From a bacterium (lineage in GTDB: Bacteria; SZUA-182; SZUA-191; JAJRXT01): 8,518 bases of DNA. Where the stretch lies: positions 1 to 8,518 of the forward strand of contig JAJRUU010000177.1 in the NCBI GenBank assembly GCA_024277605.1, read 5' to 3'. Position 1 is the stretch's first letter. Every line of letters begins with the position of its first letter. Made by a program: the position numbers and the translations under genes. This document shows positions 1-6,623 of the stretch, piece after piece. The notes under the pieces are model-generated. The model was given only the letters and a program-made list of their open reading frames with translations. It was not told the DNA's origin and did not search any database.

Positions 1-51
1 AAAGTCTTTTTTGGGGTCAATCATCCTGATATACCTAATGTTTTTGTACCA

Positions 52-390
52 TTAAAATTTTTTTACCGGACAGTAGTGACCAGACAATAGAAATAAATTT
101 TCTAAATCATTGCTATGATATCCCTCAATGATTCCCTTTTTTATAAAACTGGTGAAACTATATCCATGTGTTCTCCCATAGGCATTTTCTATGTGTTCAT
201 GTTCAATTTGATAATGTAAAAGGTCTAAATAACCTGCTTTCCCCTTAAATTCAATGCTTGTACTTGGGGGTAGCTCTATACTTACGAGGTCAACAGATAA
301 TCTACCTTGTTCATTAAATTCAAATTTTTCTTTTTCAAATCGATTTTCATCAAATATCTCCGTATATGTTATTTTATATGACTTTGCCAT
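52..390 (-). CDS. Hypothetical small soluble protein, second gene of an AT-rich pair
   Basis: This gene encodes 112 residues that I do not recognise. The protein has no signal peptide and no membrane segment. It is rich in charged and aromatic residues, with a beta-like N-terminal third (SYKITYTEIF), a His/Glu-rich middle (HYQIEHEHIENAYGRTHGY) and one cysteine near the end (GHYCPVKKF). The ATG lies 2 bases after the stop of the membrane-protein gene (393-1199) on the same strand, so the two are almost certainly co-transcribed and probably translationally coupled; only a weak AAAGG-like ribosome site precedes it. Base composition is clearly more AT-rich than the genes from 1321 onward, as in its partner, which suggests joint acquisition. 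An immunity, toxin or defence role is possible from the context but no motif supports one. Confidence 0.7.
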   Translation of the reverse strand: MAKSYKITYTEIFDENRFEKEKFEFNEQGRLSVDLVSIELPPSTSIEFKGKAGYLDLLHYQIEHEHIENAYGRTHGYSFTSFIKKGIIEGYHSNDLENLFLLSGHYCPVKKF

Positions 391-392
391 AC

Positions 393-1199
393 TTAAGCCT
401 TTACCAATTCTTTTATATTTGGAGACAAAAAGATAAAATCTTTAGCTAATAAAGTAAGTGAATTAGTTGAATTTGTTGCTATATTCACTCTGTCTTTTTT
501 TATGCTGACATTGTCGCCACGATGAGTTTTAGTATATTTATCAACAATTAGATTAACGCTGAAATCATCAATTTGTTCTGGTTTTAAATGTTCTATATAA
601 AGAGCATAGAATGGATTTCTTCCCTGAAAATCAACATCTAAGGTATATGAAGCCTTTTGTGGACTTAAAAAACTTTGAAAAATTTCTAATAGCGGAACAA
701 TTTTGCTATTTAATTTTTCCTCTGCATCGTTGCAACCAATTTCAAAAGGAAATAATTTAAAACTAATATCTCCAATGGTTGAATCTAAAGAAGTTTCTGG
801 TTCATATATAACATCAAATCTTATAGTATCATCTATGGAAAATTCTATCGATTGATTTGTTGTCCGTATAATCTTTTTGTCTCCTTTTATGTTATTATCG
901 GACAATATAAAGTCCTCTAATCCCTTTATAATATCCTCATTAAATTTTCCATAAAACCTTATAACCAAGCTCCACTTGGCTTTGTAATTCCTTAGCTTAT
1001 TTTTACAACGTAACCACCAAAAATAAAAGGGCAAACTATATTTCTGCAACTGAGTAAAAAAGTCAGCAAGCAATCCAATGAAACCGGATAAAAGGATTAT
1101 AAATAAAGAAGATTTTAATTCTTTTTGAGCTAATATTTCAGAAGTTCCCATAAAGAAAAAAATTATGAGTAAAAATGAACTTATAATTAATCGCCACAT
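393..1199 (-). CDS. Hypothetical membrane-anchored protein, first gene of an AT-rich pair
   Basis: This gene encodes 268 residues. Two hydrophobic segments, at about residues 3-24 and 31-50, are followed by an aromatic/basic patch (FYFWWLRCKNKLRNYKAKW) and a cytoplasm-like soluble domain of about 200 residues with mixed alpha/beta character. The first segment could instead be a signal peptide (cut near A24), but with a second helix so close a hairpin anchor is more likely. The soluble part shows no motif I can assign to a family. No good Shine-Dalgarno precedes the ATG, and no convincing promoter was found in the 120 bases upstream. The gene is AT-rich like its downstream partner at 52-390 and unlike the rest of the window. 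The pairing of an anchored protein with a small soluble one resembles many accessory cassettes, but function is unknown. Confidence 0.72.
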   Translation of the reverse strand: MWRLIISSFLLIIFFFMGTSEILAQKELKSSLFIILLSGFIGLLADFFTQLQKYSLPFYFWWLRCKNKLRNYKAKWSLVIRFYGKFNEDIIKGLEDFILSDNNIKGDKKIIRTTNQSIEFSIDDTIRFDVIYEPETSLDSTIGDISFKLFPFEIGCNDAEEKLNSKIVPLLEIFQSFLSPQKASYTLDVDFQGRNPFYALYIEHLKPEQIDDFSVNLIVDKYTKTHRGDNVSIKKDRVNIATNSTNSLTLLAKDFIFLSPNIKELVKA

Positions 1200-1320
1200 G
1201 ATAAATTAAGTGTTTAAGAAGAAGATGTTTTTTGTTGTCATTCTTTGCTGTTCTTTAATAGCCTCACAACTTTAATAATAGGTTCAAGACAAACAACCCA
1301 TTTCAGATTAATCCTTAATC

Positions 1321-2211
1321 CTATCCCGCAGCCGGTAAACCGATGGTAGTTAAATCCCGCCAGTCTCTTAACCAGCCCTCTGTATCATCTACTTTAACTT
1401 TTAGCCAGGGATCAGTTACTTCTATATTAAGCATTGGGGAAGGCGATTCAATGGTGTGCATGCTCACTTTCCCATTGGCCTTGATAAGCCCTATTTCAGA
1501 ATTCATCCTTACCTGTACCTGCGTTTTTGGTGCGGAAGGATTCGGTTTAGTGAAGAGCTGTATCCGGCCTTCGCTGGAGGGCCGTTTGTCTGCTTCTACG
1601 GAAAACCCTTTCCAACTGACCGCCGGGGTCACGCTCCATTCTTTCCAATTTACCACACAGGGGACAATCACTCCAAAAGACCCTGTCCAGACTGCGAATT
1701 TTATAATATCGTCTTTGGAAAGTTTACGAGACATAGCAGAGGTTGCCGGGAGTAAATCCAATATTTTGCCATAGCAGGTGATCGGCAAAGACAGCGGCCT
1801 GAATCGGGTTCCCTGCTCTTGTGCAAATATCTGACATGACCGTCCACCGTTGGGGGCGCTGGGTTCGCTCGCGTAATAAAGGATCAAGCCCTGATAGTTT
1901 TCACCCTGTAAGACATAAGCATTTACACTTAGCTCTTCCTTAAAACCGTTCGGACCTAAATGTACCTGAAATTTGCGGTTGTAATAGCTTTTTCCCAGAT
2001 CGTCGATTATTTCAAAAGATTCTACCGTTTCATTAAAGGCCGCCGCAGGTTTTACTATCTTCCTTATATTTAATACGAGGCGGAAATTTTTACCATTTAT
2101 CTCCAGTGGACCAATGTTTTTGACAAAATTTTCTGTCACTAAGGGTTCGGCAAAAGCATTTCCCGCAAAGCAAATAAACAGCGCCAAAAATATTTTAAGA
2201 TATTTCACCAT
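1321..2211 (-). CDS. Exported protein with C-terminal SH3-like domain
   Basis: This gene encodes 296 residues. It begins with a classical signal peptide: basic start MVKYLK, hydrophobic core IFLALFICFAG, and an AFA cleavage site before E22. The mature protein is expected outside the membrane; the cysteine in the core is not in a lipobox. Residues about 22-220 show no family I recognise. The last 75 residues resemble a bacterial SH3-like (SH3_3 type) domain, ending in the typical W-L-K-V-x-V-DDTEGWL pattern, a fold often used to bind cell-wall peptide or other ligands. The ATG is preceded by CTCAGG at short distance. It starts 20 bases after the original end of trpD (TAG at 2231-2233) on the same strand, so it probably shares the trpD transcript although no functional link is evident. 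The SH3 assignment rests on pattern only. Confidence 0.75.
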   Translation of the reverse strand: MVKYLKIFLALFICFAGNAFAEPLVTENFVKNIGPLEINGKNFRLVLNIRKIVKPAAAFNETVESFEIIDDLGKSYYNRKFQVHLGPNGFKEELSVNAYVLQGENYQGLILYYASEPSAPNGGRSCQIFAQEQGTRFRPLSLPITCYGKILDLLPATSAMSRKLSKDDIIKFAVWTGSFGVIVPCVVNWKEWSVTPAVSWKGFSVEADKRPSSEGRIQLFTKPNPSAPKTQVQVRMNSEIGLIKANGKVSMHTIESPSPMLNIEVTDPWLKVKVDDTEGWLRDWRDLTTIGLPAAG

Positions 2212-2230
2212 ATACCTGAGGCAAACCCCA

Positions 2231-3238
2231 CTATGAGTTGCTAAATTCTACTAGCTGGTTGAGTTTATCTAATGCCGCCCCGGAATCAATGGCCCATCTG
2301 GAGAGTCTTACCCCGTCGGCTATATCACCGGCTATGTCACCCGCTACCAGGGCCACCGCGGTATTTAATAATACAATATCCCGCTTAGGGCCGGATTGTC
2401 CTTGTAAAAGCTGTAAGGTAATAGCTGCATTTTACTGGGGACTACCGCCAATCAAATCTTCCAGTTTAGCTCGGGGGATGCCAAAATCCTCCGCTCGTAT
2501 ATAATAGTTGCTAAGCTCACCGGCTTTGTATTCGCTGACCTTGGTTCTGGCAGTCGTGGTAACCTCATCTAACCCATCATCGCCATGTACCACCAGCGCA
2601 TGCTCGCTGCCGAGGTTCCCCAGTACCGCCACCATTACCTCAGTAAGTTCGGCGGCATATACCCCTAATAGCTGGGCTTGGGCTCCGGCGGGATTGGTGA
2701 GTGGCCCCAGGATATTAAAGATGGTGCGAAAACCCAGCTCCCGCCGCGGGCCGATAGCATACTTCATGGCGCTGTGCAGTTTGGGAGCGAACAAAAACCC
2801 AATGCCTACCTCATCTATGCACTGGCCAACTTTATCGGGGGAAATATCCAGATTAACCCCCAGTTCTTTAAGCAGATCGGCGCTGCCGCATGCGCTTGAT
2901 ACCGCCCGGTTTCCGTGCTTGGCCACCTTTACCCCGGCCCCGGCAGCTACCAGGGCGCAGGCTGTGGAGATATTGAAGGTATGCTTCAGGTCGCCGCCGG
3001 TACCGCAGGTATCGATAACAAATGGGGATTGGTGGGGTATAGCGGTGGCCTGCTGGCGCATTACCTTGGCGCAGCCGGTGATCTCGGCCACAGTTTCACC
3101 CTTGATGCGCAGGGCGGTGATGAAGGCTGCAATCTGGGCTGGCGTGGCTTCACCGGCCATTATCTGGTGCATGCCATCCTCGGCTTGTGCTTGAGTTAAA
3201 TCCTGCCCTAGTATTAAAATATTTAGCAACTCTTTCAT
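2231..3238 (-). pseudogene. trpD: Anthranilate phosphoribosyltransferase (trpD) interrupted by an in-frame TAA
   Basis: TrpD joins anthranilate to PRPP in tryptophan synthesis. The open part (2432-3238) gives 268 residues: an N-terminal helical domain (about 1-65), then the nucleoside-phosphorylase-like domain with GTGGD (79-83, PRPP binding), KHGNRAVSS (107-115), GPRRELGFRT (163-172), NPAG (182-185) and the metal-binding DGLDE (221-225). It stops at TAA (2432-2434) directly after GGSPQ. The same frame then continues for 66 more codons with perfectly family-like sequence (NAAITLQLL, then GPKRDIVLLNTAVAL, then AIDSGAALDKL) to TAG at 2231-2233. Read through, the protein is 335 residues, the normal TrpD length. 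The family has Glu at the stop position (GGxPxENA), so a single GAA-to-TAA change explains it. The lost tail packs into the catalytic domain, so the short product is probably inactive. There are no other trp genes here and no obvious ribosome site before the ATG. A sequencing error is not excluded. Confidence 0.9.
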
Positions 3239-3300
3239 ATCACTAATATAGCTTTAAGCTTAAGGATCTGTTTTATATATGCCTACTTAATCATATATTG

Positions 3301-3329
3301 AATATAACTAATACTTAATGTGCTGTCAA
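3301..3329 (-). promoter_or_regulatory. Sigma-A-type promoter for trpD and the SH3 gene
   Basis: On the minus strand a perfect -35 box TTGACA (3324-3329) is followed after exactly 17 bases by TATATT (3301-3306), five of six matches to the -10 consensus. The start of transcription would fall near 3294, leaving a leader of about 55 bases that contains the palindrome TTAAGCTTAA (3254-3263) and no recognisable ribosome binding site ahead of the trpD ATG. Confidence 0.6.
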
Positions 3330-3428
3330 GATTAAAGGGTGTCTTGAAAAAGGGGACCTGTCCCCATTCTTATTAACGGTAAACACGTCCACGCCGGTAA
3401 TGATTCCCGTCGCATTTAATTTGGTTTG
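3315..3428 (-). pseudogene. Possible gene-tail remnant running into a REP-like palindrome
   Basis: Between two stops the minus strand is open for 37 codons without a start. The centre reads NATGIITGVDVFTVNKNG, which looks like the last strands of a small alpha+beta-barrel (NTF2/SnoaL-like) protein, and then GDRSP, the peptide produced by the GGGGACAGGTCCCC palindrome at 3352-3365. I read this as a decayed 3' end of a lost gene with a repeat inserted near its terminus. The family resemblance is from memory of such sequences and the stretch is short, so chance is possible. Confidence 0.25.
3352..3365. repeat. REP-like palindrome GGGGACCTGTCCCC
   Basis: Perfect 6-bp arms GGGGAC/GTCCCC surround a 2-base centre. 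The same 14-mer occurs in reverse complement at 6639-6652 after the nrdD-thioredoxin genes. Such palindromes are commonly dispersed in Desulfotomaculum-type genomes and are thought to be moved by Y1 (REP-associated) transposases; no such transposase gene is in the window. Confidence 0.6.
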
Positions 3429-3543
3429 TTAAGCCGACCTTTGCTAATCTCTTGAAGTATATGAGTTGCTATTTAATGGCAACTAAATGTAGTTATACCT
3501 TTTGTTACGGGCTAAAATAATTTTATTTTTTTCAATTTTACCC

Positions 3544-3572
3544 TTGACATCTTTAGTCATGAGACTTAATAT
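3544..3572 (+). promoter_or_regulatory. Candidate sigma-A-type promoter upstream of the DnaA boxes
   Basis: A perfect -35 box TTGACA (3544-3549) is followed after 17 bases by TAATAT (3567-3572), four of six to the -10 consensus, in an AT-rich setting. The start would lie near 3579, placing the three DnaA boxes at about +20 to +60. It would transcribe the small ORFs at 3697-4011 and perhaps nrdD. Confidence 0.4.
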
Positions 3573-3599
3573 ATACCATATGTTGTGGCTACGAACATT

Positions 3600-3640
3600 G
3601 TATCCACAAATAATGGGTGGTTATCCACAAATTATTCACA
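3600..3640 (+). promoter_or_regulatory. Cluster of three DnaA boxes
   Basis: Three 9-mers in the same orientation match the DnaA box TTATNCACA: GTATCCACA (3600-3608, one mismatch), TTATCCACA (3621-3629, exact) and TTATTCACA (3632-3640, exact). Start-to-start distances are 21 and 11 bases, close to two and one helical turns, so DnaA could bind cooperatively on one face. The site is just downstream of a promoter-like pair. DnaA is known to regulate ribonucleotide reductase genes in some bacteria (nrdAB in E. coli), but here nrdD starts 567 bases away. A replication origin is unlikely with only three boxes and no replication gene alongside. Confidence 0.6.
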
Positions 3641-3696
3641 GAGGGGCATTTTGGATAGGCAGAAGAAGGCTGGCGATATATTAACTTAAAAATGAC

Positions 3697-3795
3697 ATGC
3701 CTGATAGAAAGGGAGTTGTTATTACCGGAGATAGAATAATCCCGGAAGAGGGCGGTAATAGTTTGGCCATTAGACCGATGCCCCAGACAAAATGA
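3697..3795 (+). CDS. Very small ORF, 32 residues, doubtful
   Basis: This ATG-initiated frame reads MPDRKGVVITGDRIIPEE and continues to TGA at 3793-3795. It has no ribosome binding site. Its stop overlaps (ATGA) the start of a 12-codon frame (3792-3830), which in turn ends 1 base before the ATG of the 59-residue ORF. The chain may be coincidental, a coupled leader-peptide series, or the debris of one frameshifted gene. Composition looks protein-like, but the length allows no judgement of function. Confidence 0.2.
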   Translation: MPDRKGVVITGDRIIPEEGGNSLAIRPMPQTK

Positions 3796-3831
3796 AAGCA
3801 TATGCTATTTCAAAAGGATTGGTGAATTAAT

Positions 3832-4011
3832 ATGAAGCAGATCAGAAAAGACGCTGTCGACAAAGAAAGCGACCCGGAGGTTTTTTTCACAAAACCGCTC
3901 AAGTTGCCCCGGCTAAAGAAAGCGCAGCTGAGGGCCGATGAAGGGTTTTTACCACATATAGTATATAATCAAGACTTGAGACGTTGGATATTAAAAATAG
4001 ATAACACCTGA
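3832..4011 (+). CDS. Small hypothetical protein, 59 residues
   Basis: ATG at 3832 to TGA at 4009-4011. The product is basic and hydrophilic, with N-terminal MKQIRKDAVDKESDPEVFF, a proline/lysine middle (KPLKLPRLKKAQLRADEGF) and an aromatic end (HIVYNQDLRRWILKIDNT). There is no signal or membrane segment. A possible but distant ribosome site (AAAGGATTGG) precedes it. Codon use resembles the nrd genes more than random intergenic sequence, and the charged/aromatic pattern looks coding. I do not recognise a family; a short regulatory or DNA-binding peptide, or the surviving end of a larger gene, are both possible. It lies downstream of the DnaA-box promoter and 195 bases before nrdD. Confidence 0.4.
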   Translation: MKQIRKDAVDKESDPEVFFTKPLKLPRLKKAQLRADEGFLPHIVYNQDLRRWILKIDNT

Positions 4012-4021
4012 CTGAGGCTGT

Positions 4022-4075
4022 GTTGGGCAGTTTTAAGGATTACCTAAAGTTGGGCAGTTTTAAAGATTACCTAAC
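4022..4075 (+). repeat. Two tandem copies of a 27-bp sequence
   Basis: Copy 1 (4022-4048) and copy 2 (4049-4075) are abutting direct repeats with core TTGGGCAGTTTTAA. They differ at one internal base (G at 4037, A at 4064) and at the last base. The TG start and closely spaced GGCAGTTTT-containing repeats recall the multiple terminal repeats of IS21-family elements, so this may be a leftover insertion-sequence end. Alternatively it is a paired protein-binding site upstream of nrdD. No transposase is nearby. Confidence 0.7.
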
Positions 4076-4155
4076 CTGGTCTATTCATAAATTTAGTCTG
4101 GGTTTGCAAGACACCCATTATGAGATAAGGCTTATGAGCCAACGTCCTGAAGAAA

Positions 4156-4184
4156 CAGGCTGTGCCTGCCCGAATTTTTCGGGC
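4156..4184 (+). promoter_or_regulatory. Two abutting hairpins in the nrdD leader
   Basis: CAGGC-TGT-GCCTG (4156-4168) is followed by GCCCGAA-TTT-TTCGGGC (4168-4184). The two share base 4168, so they compete slightly. The second ends only 9 bases before the nrdD ribosome site (AAGGGAGG, 4194-4201). No U-run follows, so it is not a standard terminator; it could be an attenuator, an RNA-stabilising stem or the relic of a terminator. Confidence 0.4.
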
Positions 4185-4206
4185 TAAAAATATAAGGGAG
4201 GTACAT

Positions 4207-6359
4207 ATGTCGTTTGCGACCGGCGTTACAAAAAGAGATGCACAGTTCAAAGATAATTCCAGGGAGACTACCGATATGACGCTCTTTGTACGCACTTCCA
4301 GCGAAGATATGGCGGGTTGGAACCGGCAGAGGATTGTGGATGCGCTGGTGCGGGAAACATACATTGATGTGGAAACCGCTTAGCGGGTCAGCCGGGAAGT
4401 GGAACAGCAGATTTACATCTCTAAAATTAATGTAGTAACCGCCCCTTTAGTGCGGGAGCTGGTGGATGCCAAGCTGATCGAGCATGGGCTGGAGAGGGCC
4501 CGCCGTATGCACACCCGTTTGGGTATGCCCCTGTATGACGTAGACCAGCTAATACTGCACCCCAACAGGGAGAATGCCAATGTGCCCCACGGGCCGGAAG
4601 CCACCAACCTGACGCTGGCGGAGAGTATCAAGAAAGAATATGCGCTGCTTAATGTGTTTGCCCAGGAGGTGGGCGATGCGCACATGCGGGGGGATATTCA
4701 TTTGCACGACCTGGGCTTTTGCGACCGACCTTATTGCTCGGGGCAATCGCTTGAGTATGTGAAAAAGTTCGGGCTGCACCTGCCGAATTCATCTGCTAAT
4801 GCCAAACCGGCAAAGCATGCGGAAGTGTTGCTGGCGCATATGGTGAAATTTTCGGCTATGTTGCAGGGGCATTTGCCGGGGCAATCGGCTGGGATGCGGT
4901 GAACCTATTCTTTGCCCCTTATCTGCGCGGTATGTCTGACAGGGAAGTGGAACAGCTGGCTCAGATGATGATTTTTGAGTTTTCCCAGCAGGCAGTAGCC
5001 CGGGGTGGGCAGGCTATTTTCAGCGATATAAACCTTTACTGGGAGGTGCCGAAACACTTTGCGGATGTACCGGCGATCGGCCCTGGCGGTGAATATACCG
5101 GCTTGCCATATTCCGATTACGCTGAAGAGGCGCAAAAGTTTGTATGGGCGCTATTCGATGTCTACATGAAGGGAGATGCCTCTGGCCGCCCCTTCTTTTT
5201 CCCCAAGCCACTGGTTCATATAACAGAAAAATTCTTCAATACCCCTGGACACCAGGAGTTTCTCCGTCACCTATGCCAGGTAGCCTCAGAGAAAGGTACT
5301 CCTTACTTCGTCTTTGATCGAGGAGATACTGCCAAAATCAGCCAATGCTGCCGTCTAAGTTTTAAGTTAGAGGCTTCCGATCTGGCCGATGCAACTTCCC
5401 CCTGGAAGATGCGCTATTGTGCCTTACAAAACGGGACCGTCAATTTGCCTCGACTGGCTTACGTAGCCGAGGGAGATGATGCTGCCCTTTTCGCTAAACT
5501 CACCGATGTTATGGAACTGGTGGCGCAATCCCACTTAGAAAAAAGGGTATTTATCGAGAAACTCCTGGCCATCGGGGAGAATGGCCCACTTGCCATGCTT
5601 ACCATGAAGCAGGATGGGGAATCTTATTTGCGCTTGCATAAAGCCACCTTCCTGGTGGGCATGGTGGGCCTGAATGAATTGGTGCAGTACCATTGCGGGC
5701 AGGAGCTGCATCAGTCTAAAGCGGCTATGAAATTAGGCCTGCGCATCACATCCCACATTAAACTGGTAGCGGAAAAGCTATCGGCTAAGCATCACTTAAA
5801 GTTTGTGCTGGAGCAGACCCCGGCGGAATCTACCGCCTATCGCTTTGCAAAGTTGGATCTGCGCTATCATTCTCCCCAGTCAGGTTCAGTGATCAAGGGA
5901 GATGTCAAAACCGGGGAGGTATACTATACCAACTCCACATTACTGAATGTAGGGGCTAAAATAAATCCGGTAGAGCGCGTAAAGAATGAAGGATTGTTCC
6001 ACCCATTAATCCCGGCGGGGTCTATTTCTCACATCTGGCTGGGCGAGTCACAGCCCTCAGCAGAATCGCTGGCCAATTTCGTCACTAAAGCTTTTCGGCA
6101 AACCCAGAATGATCAGCTGGCCTTTTCTCCTGAATTTACCAGTTGCAATGATTGCAATAAGACCAGCCGCGGGTTGGCGGAAACGTGTAGTTTTTGCGGT
6201 TCGACCAATGTGGATGGGATAACCCGTATTACGGGCTATTTTACTAAAACATCTACCTGGAACAAGGGCAAGAAGGGCGAGCTGACTGATCGCTATCGCA
6301 ATAGCGGCGCATTTGACAACAAAGTAAAAACATTACCCAATTTGAAGGAGGTGGTATAG
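4207..6359 (+). pseudogene. nrdD: Anaerobic (class III) ribonucleoside-triphosphate reductase, broken by a stop and a frameshift
   Basis: NrdD reduces ribonucleotides to deoxyribonucleotides using a glycyl radical. The start is ATG 4207 with AAGGGAGG 5 bases upstream. Lesion 1: TAG at 4381-4383 after residue 58, in a frame that continues with good family sequence (REVEQQIYISKINVVTAPL). Lesion 2: one base is missing near 4872-4875, where CATTTGCC should read CATTTTGCC to give GHFAGAIGWDAVNLFFAPYL. The unrepaired frame ends at TGA 4900-4902 and the correct frame runs on to TAG 6357-6359. Repaired, the protein is 717 residues, a normal length. Visible features are an ATP-cone-like N-terminal segment, the barrel with RPYCSGQSLEYVKK, a CCR pair (about 381-382), a zinc site CX2C-CX2C (647-650, 661-664), and the radical glycine in RITGY (about residue 677, codon 6234-6236). 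Neither downstream open piece has a proper ribosome site. As written it cannot give an active enzyme; sequencing error is the main alternative. Confidence 0.9.
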
Positions 6360-6623
6360 GTGCCTGTTTTAAAGGCATTCTGGAAGGATGATTGCCCACG
6401 GTGTCCCCATATGAAGGATGTTGCCCAAAAGCTTGAACGGGATGGTTATAATGTAGAATATTTTGATTTAAATACCGTCAACGGGTTAGCTGAAGGCGCT
6501 TACTATAGTGTAATGGCTACTCCCACGCTGTTGCTGGTGGACGGGGAGGATAATGAACTGGCCGAGTGGCGGGGACTAATTCCTACCGTAGCTGACGTTA
6601 AAAAAGAGTGGGAAACAAATTAG
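6360..6623 (+). CDS. Thioredoxin/glutaredoxin-like protein (NrdH-like) next to nrdD
   Basis: This gene encodes 87 residues with a compact thioredoxin fold: strand VLKAFW, redox motif CPRC (C12-C15), helix, strand NVEYFDLN, and the cis-proline loop ATPTLLLVD (P55). It lacks a signal peptide, so it acts in the cytoplasm as a dithiol reductant, probably for ribonucleotide reductase or a partner. The start is GTG on the base after the nrdD TAG, served by AAGGAGG (6345-6351) inside the nrdD end, so translation is tightly linked to nrdD. The active-site sequence CPRC is not the CVQC of classical NrdH nor the CPYC of glutaredoxins, so the precise name is left open. Its stop (6621-6623) touches a palindromic repeat. 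Confidence 0.85.
   Translation: MPVLKAFWKDDCPRCPHMKDVAQKLERDGYNVEYFDLNTVNGLAEGAYYSVMATPTLLLVDGEDNELAEWRGLIPTVADVKKEWETN

Larger units (their letters stand above)
3239..3831. other. Gene-poor intergenic stretch between trpD and the small-ORF cluster
   Basis: This stretch of about 590 bases holds no convincing full-length gene. From left to right it contains the trpD leader and promoter, a REP-like palindrome, a possible gene remnant, an inverted repeat (AGTTGC 3464-3469 with GCAACT 3479-3484, 9-base loop), a promoter-like pair facing right, three DnaA boxes, and very small ORFs from 3697. Longer open frames on either strand across 3502-3801 lack ribosome sites and overlap the DnaA boxes. Confidence 0.6.

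Noticed and set aside
1306..1320. Inverted repeat GATTAATCCTTAATC after the SH3-protein gene as a terminator
   Set aside because: The 6-bp stem is AT-rich, weak, and lacks a U-run.
3600..3640. Chromosomal or plasmid replication origin
   Set aside because: Only three DnaA boxes, no dnaA, rep or par gene, and no clear AT-rich unwinding array with iterons.
3502..3684. 60-residue plus-strand open frame across the DnaA boxes
   Set aside because: No ribosome site, sequence made largely of translated DnaA boxes and AT-rich DNA, and overlapped by other frames of equal quality.
3589..3801. 70-residue minus-strand open frame
   Set aside because: No ribosome site and no protein-like pattern; overlaps the DnaA boxes and micro-ORFs.
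3952..3975. NrdR box for nrdD
   Set aside because: The ACATATAGTATATAAT-like stretch does not fit the symmetrical NrdR consensus and lies inside the 59-residue ORF.
4399..4902. Separate gene starting at GTG 4399
   Set aside because: It is the same frame as the start of nrdD beyond the TAG; its GTG has no proper ribosome site and it lacks its own domain.
4899..6359. Independent NrdD starting at GTG 4899
   Set aside because: The start falls inside a conserved NrdD motif (WDAVNLFF) with no ribosome site; it is the back part of the frameshifted gene.
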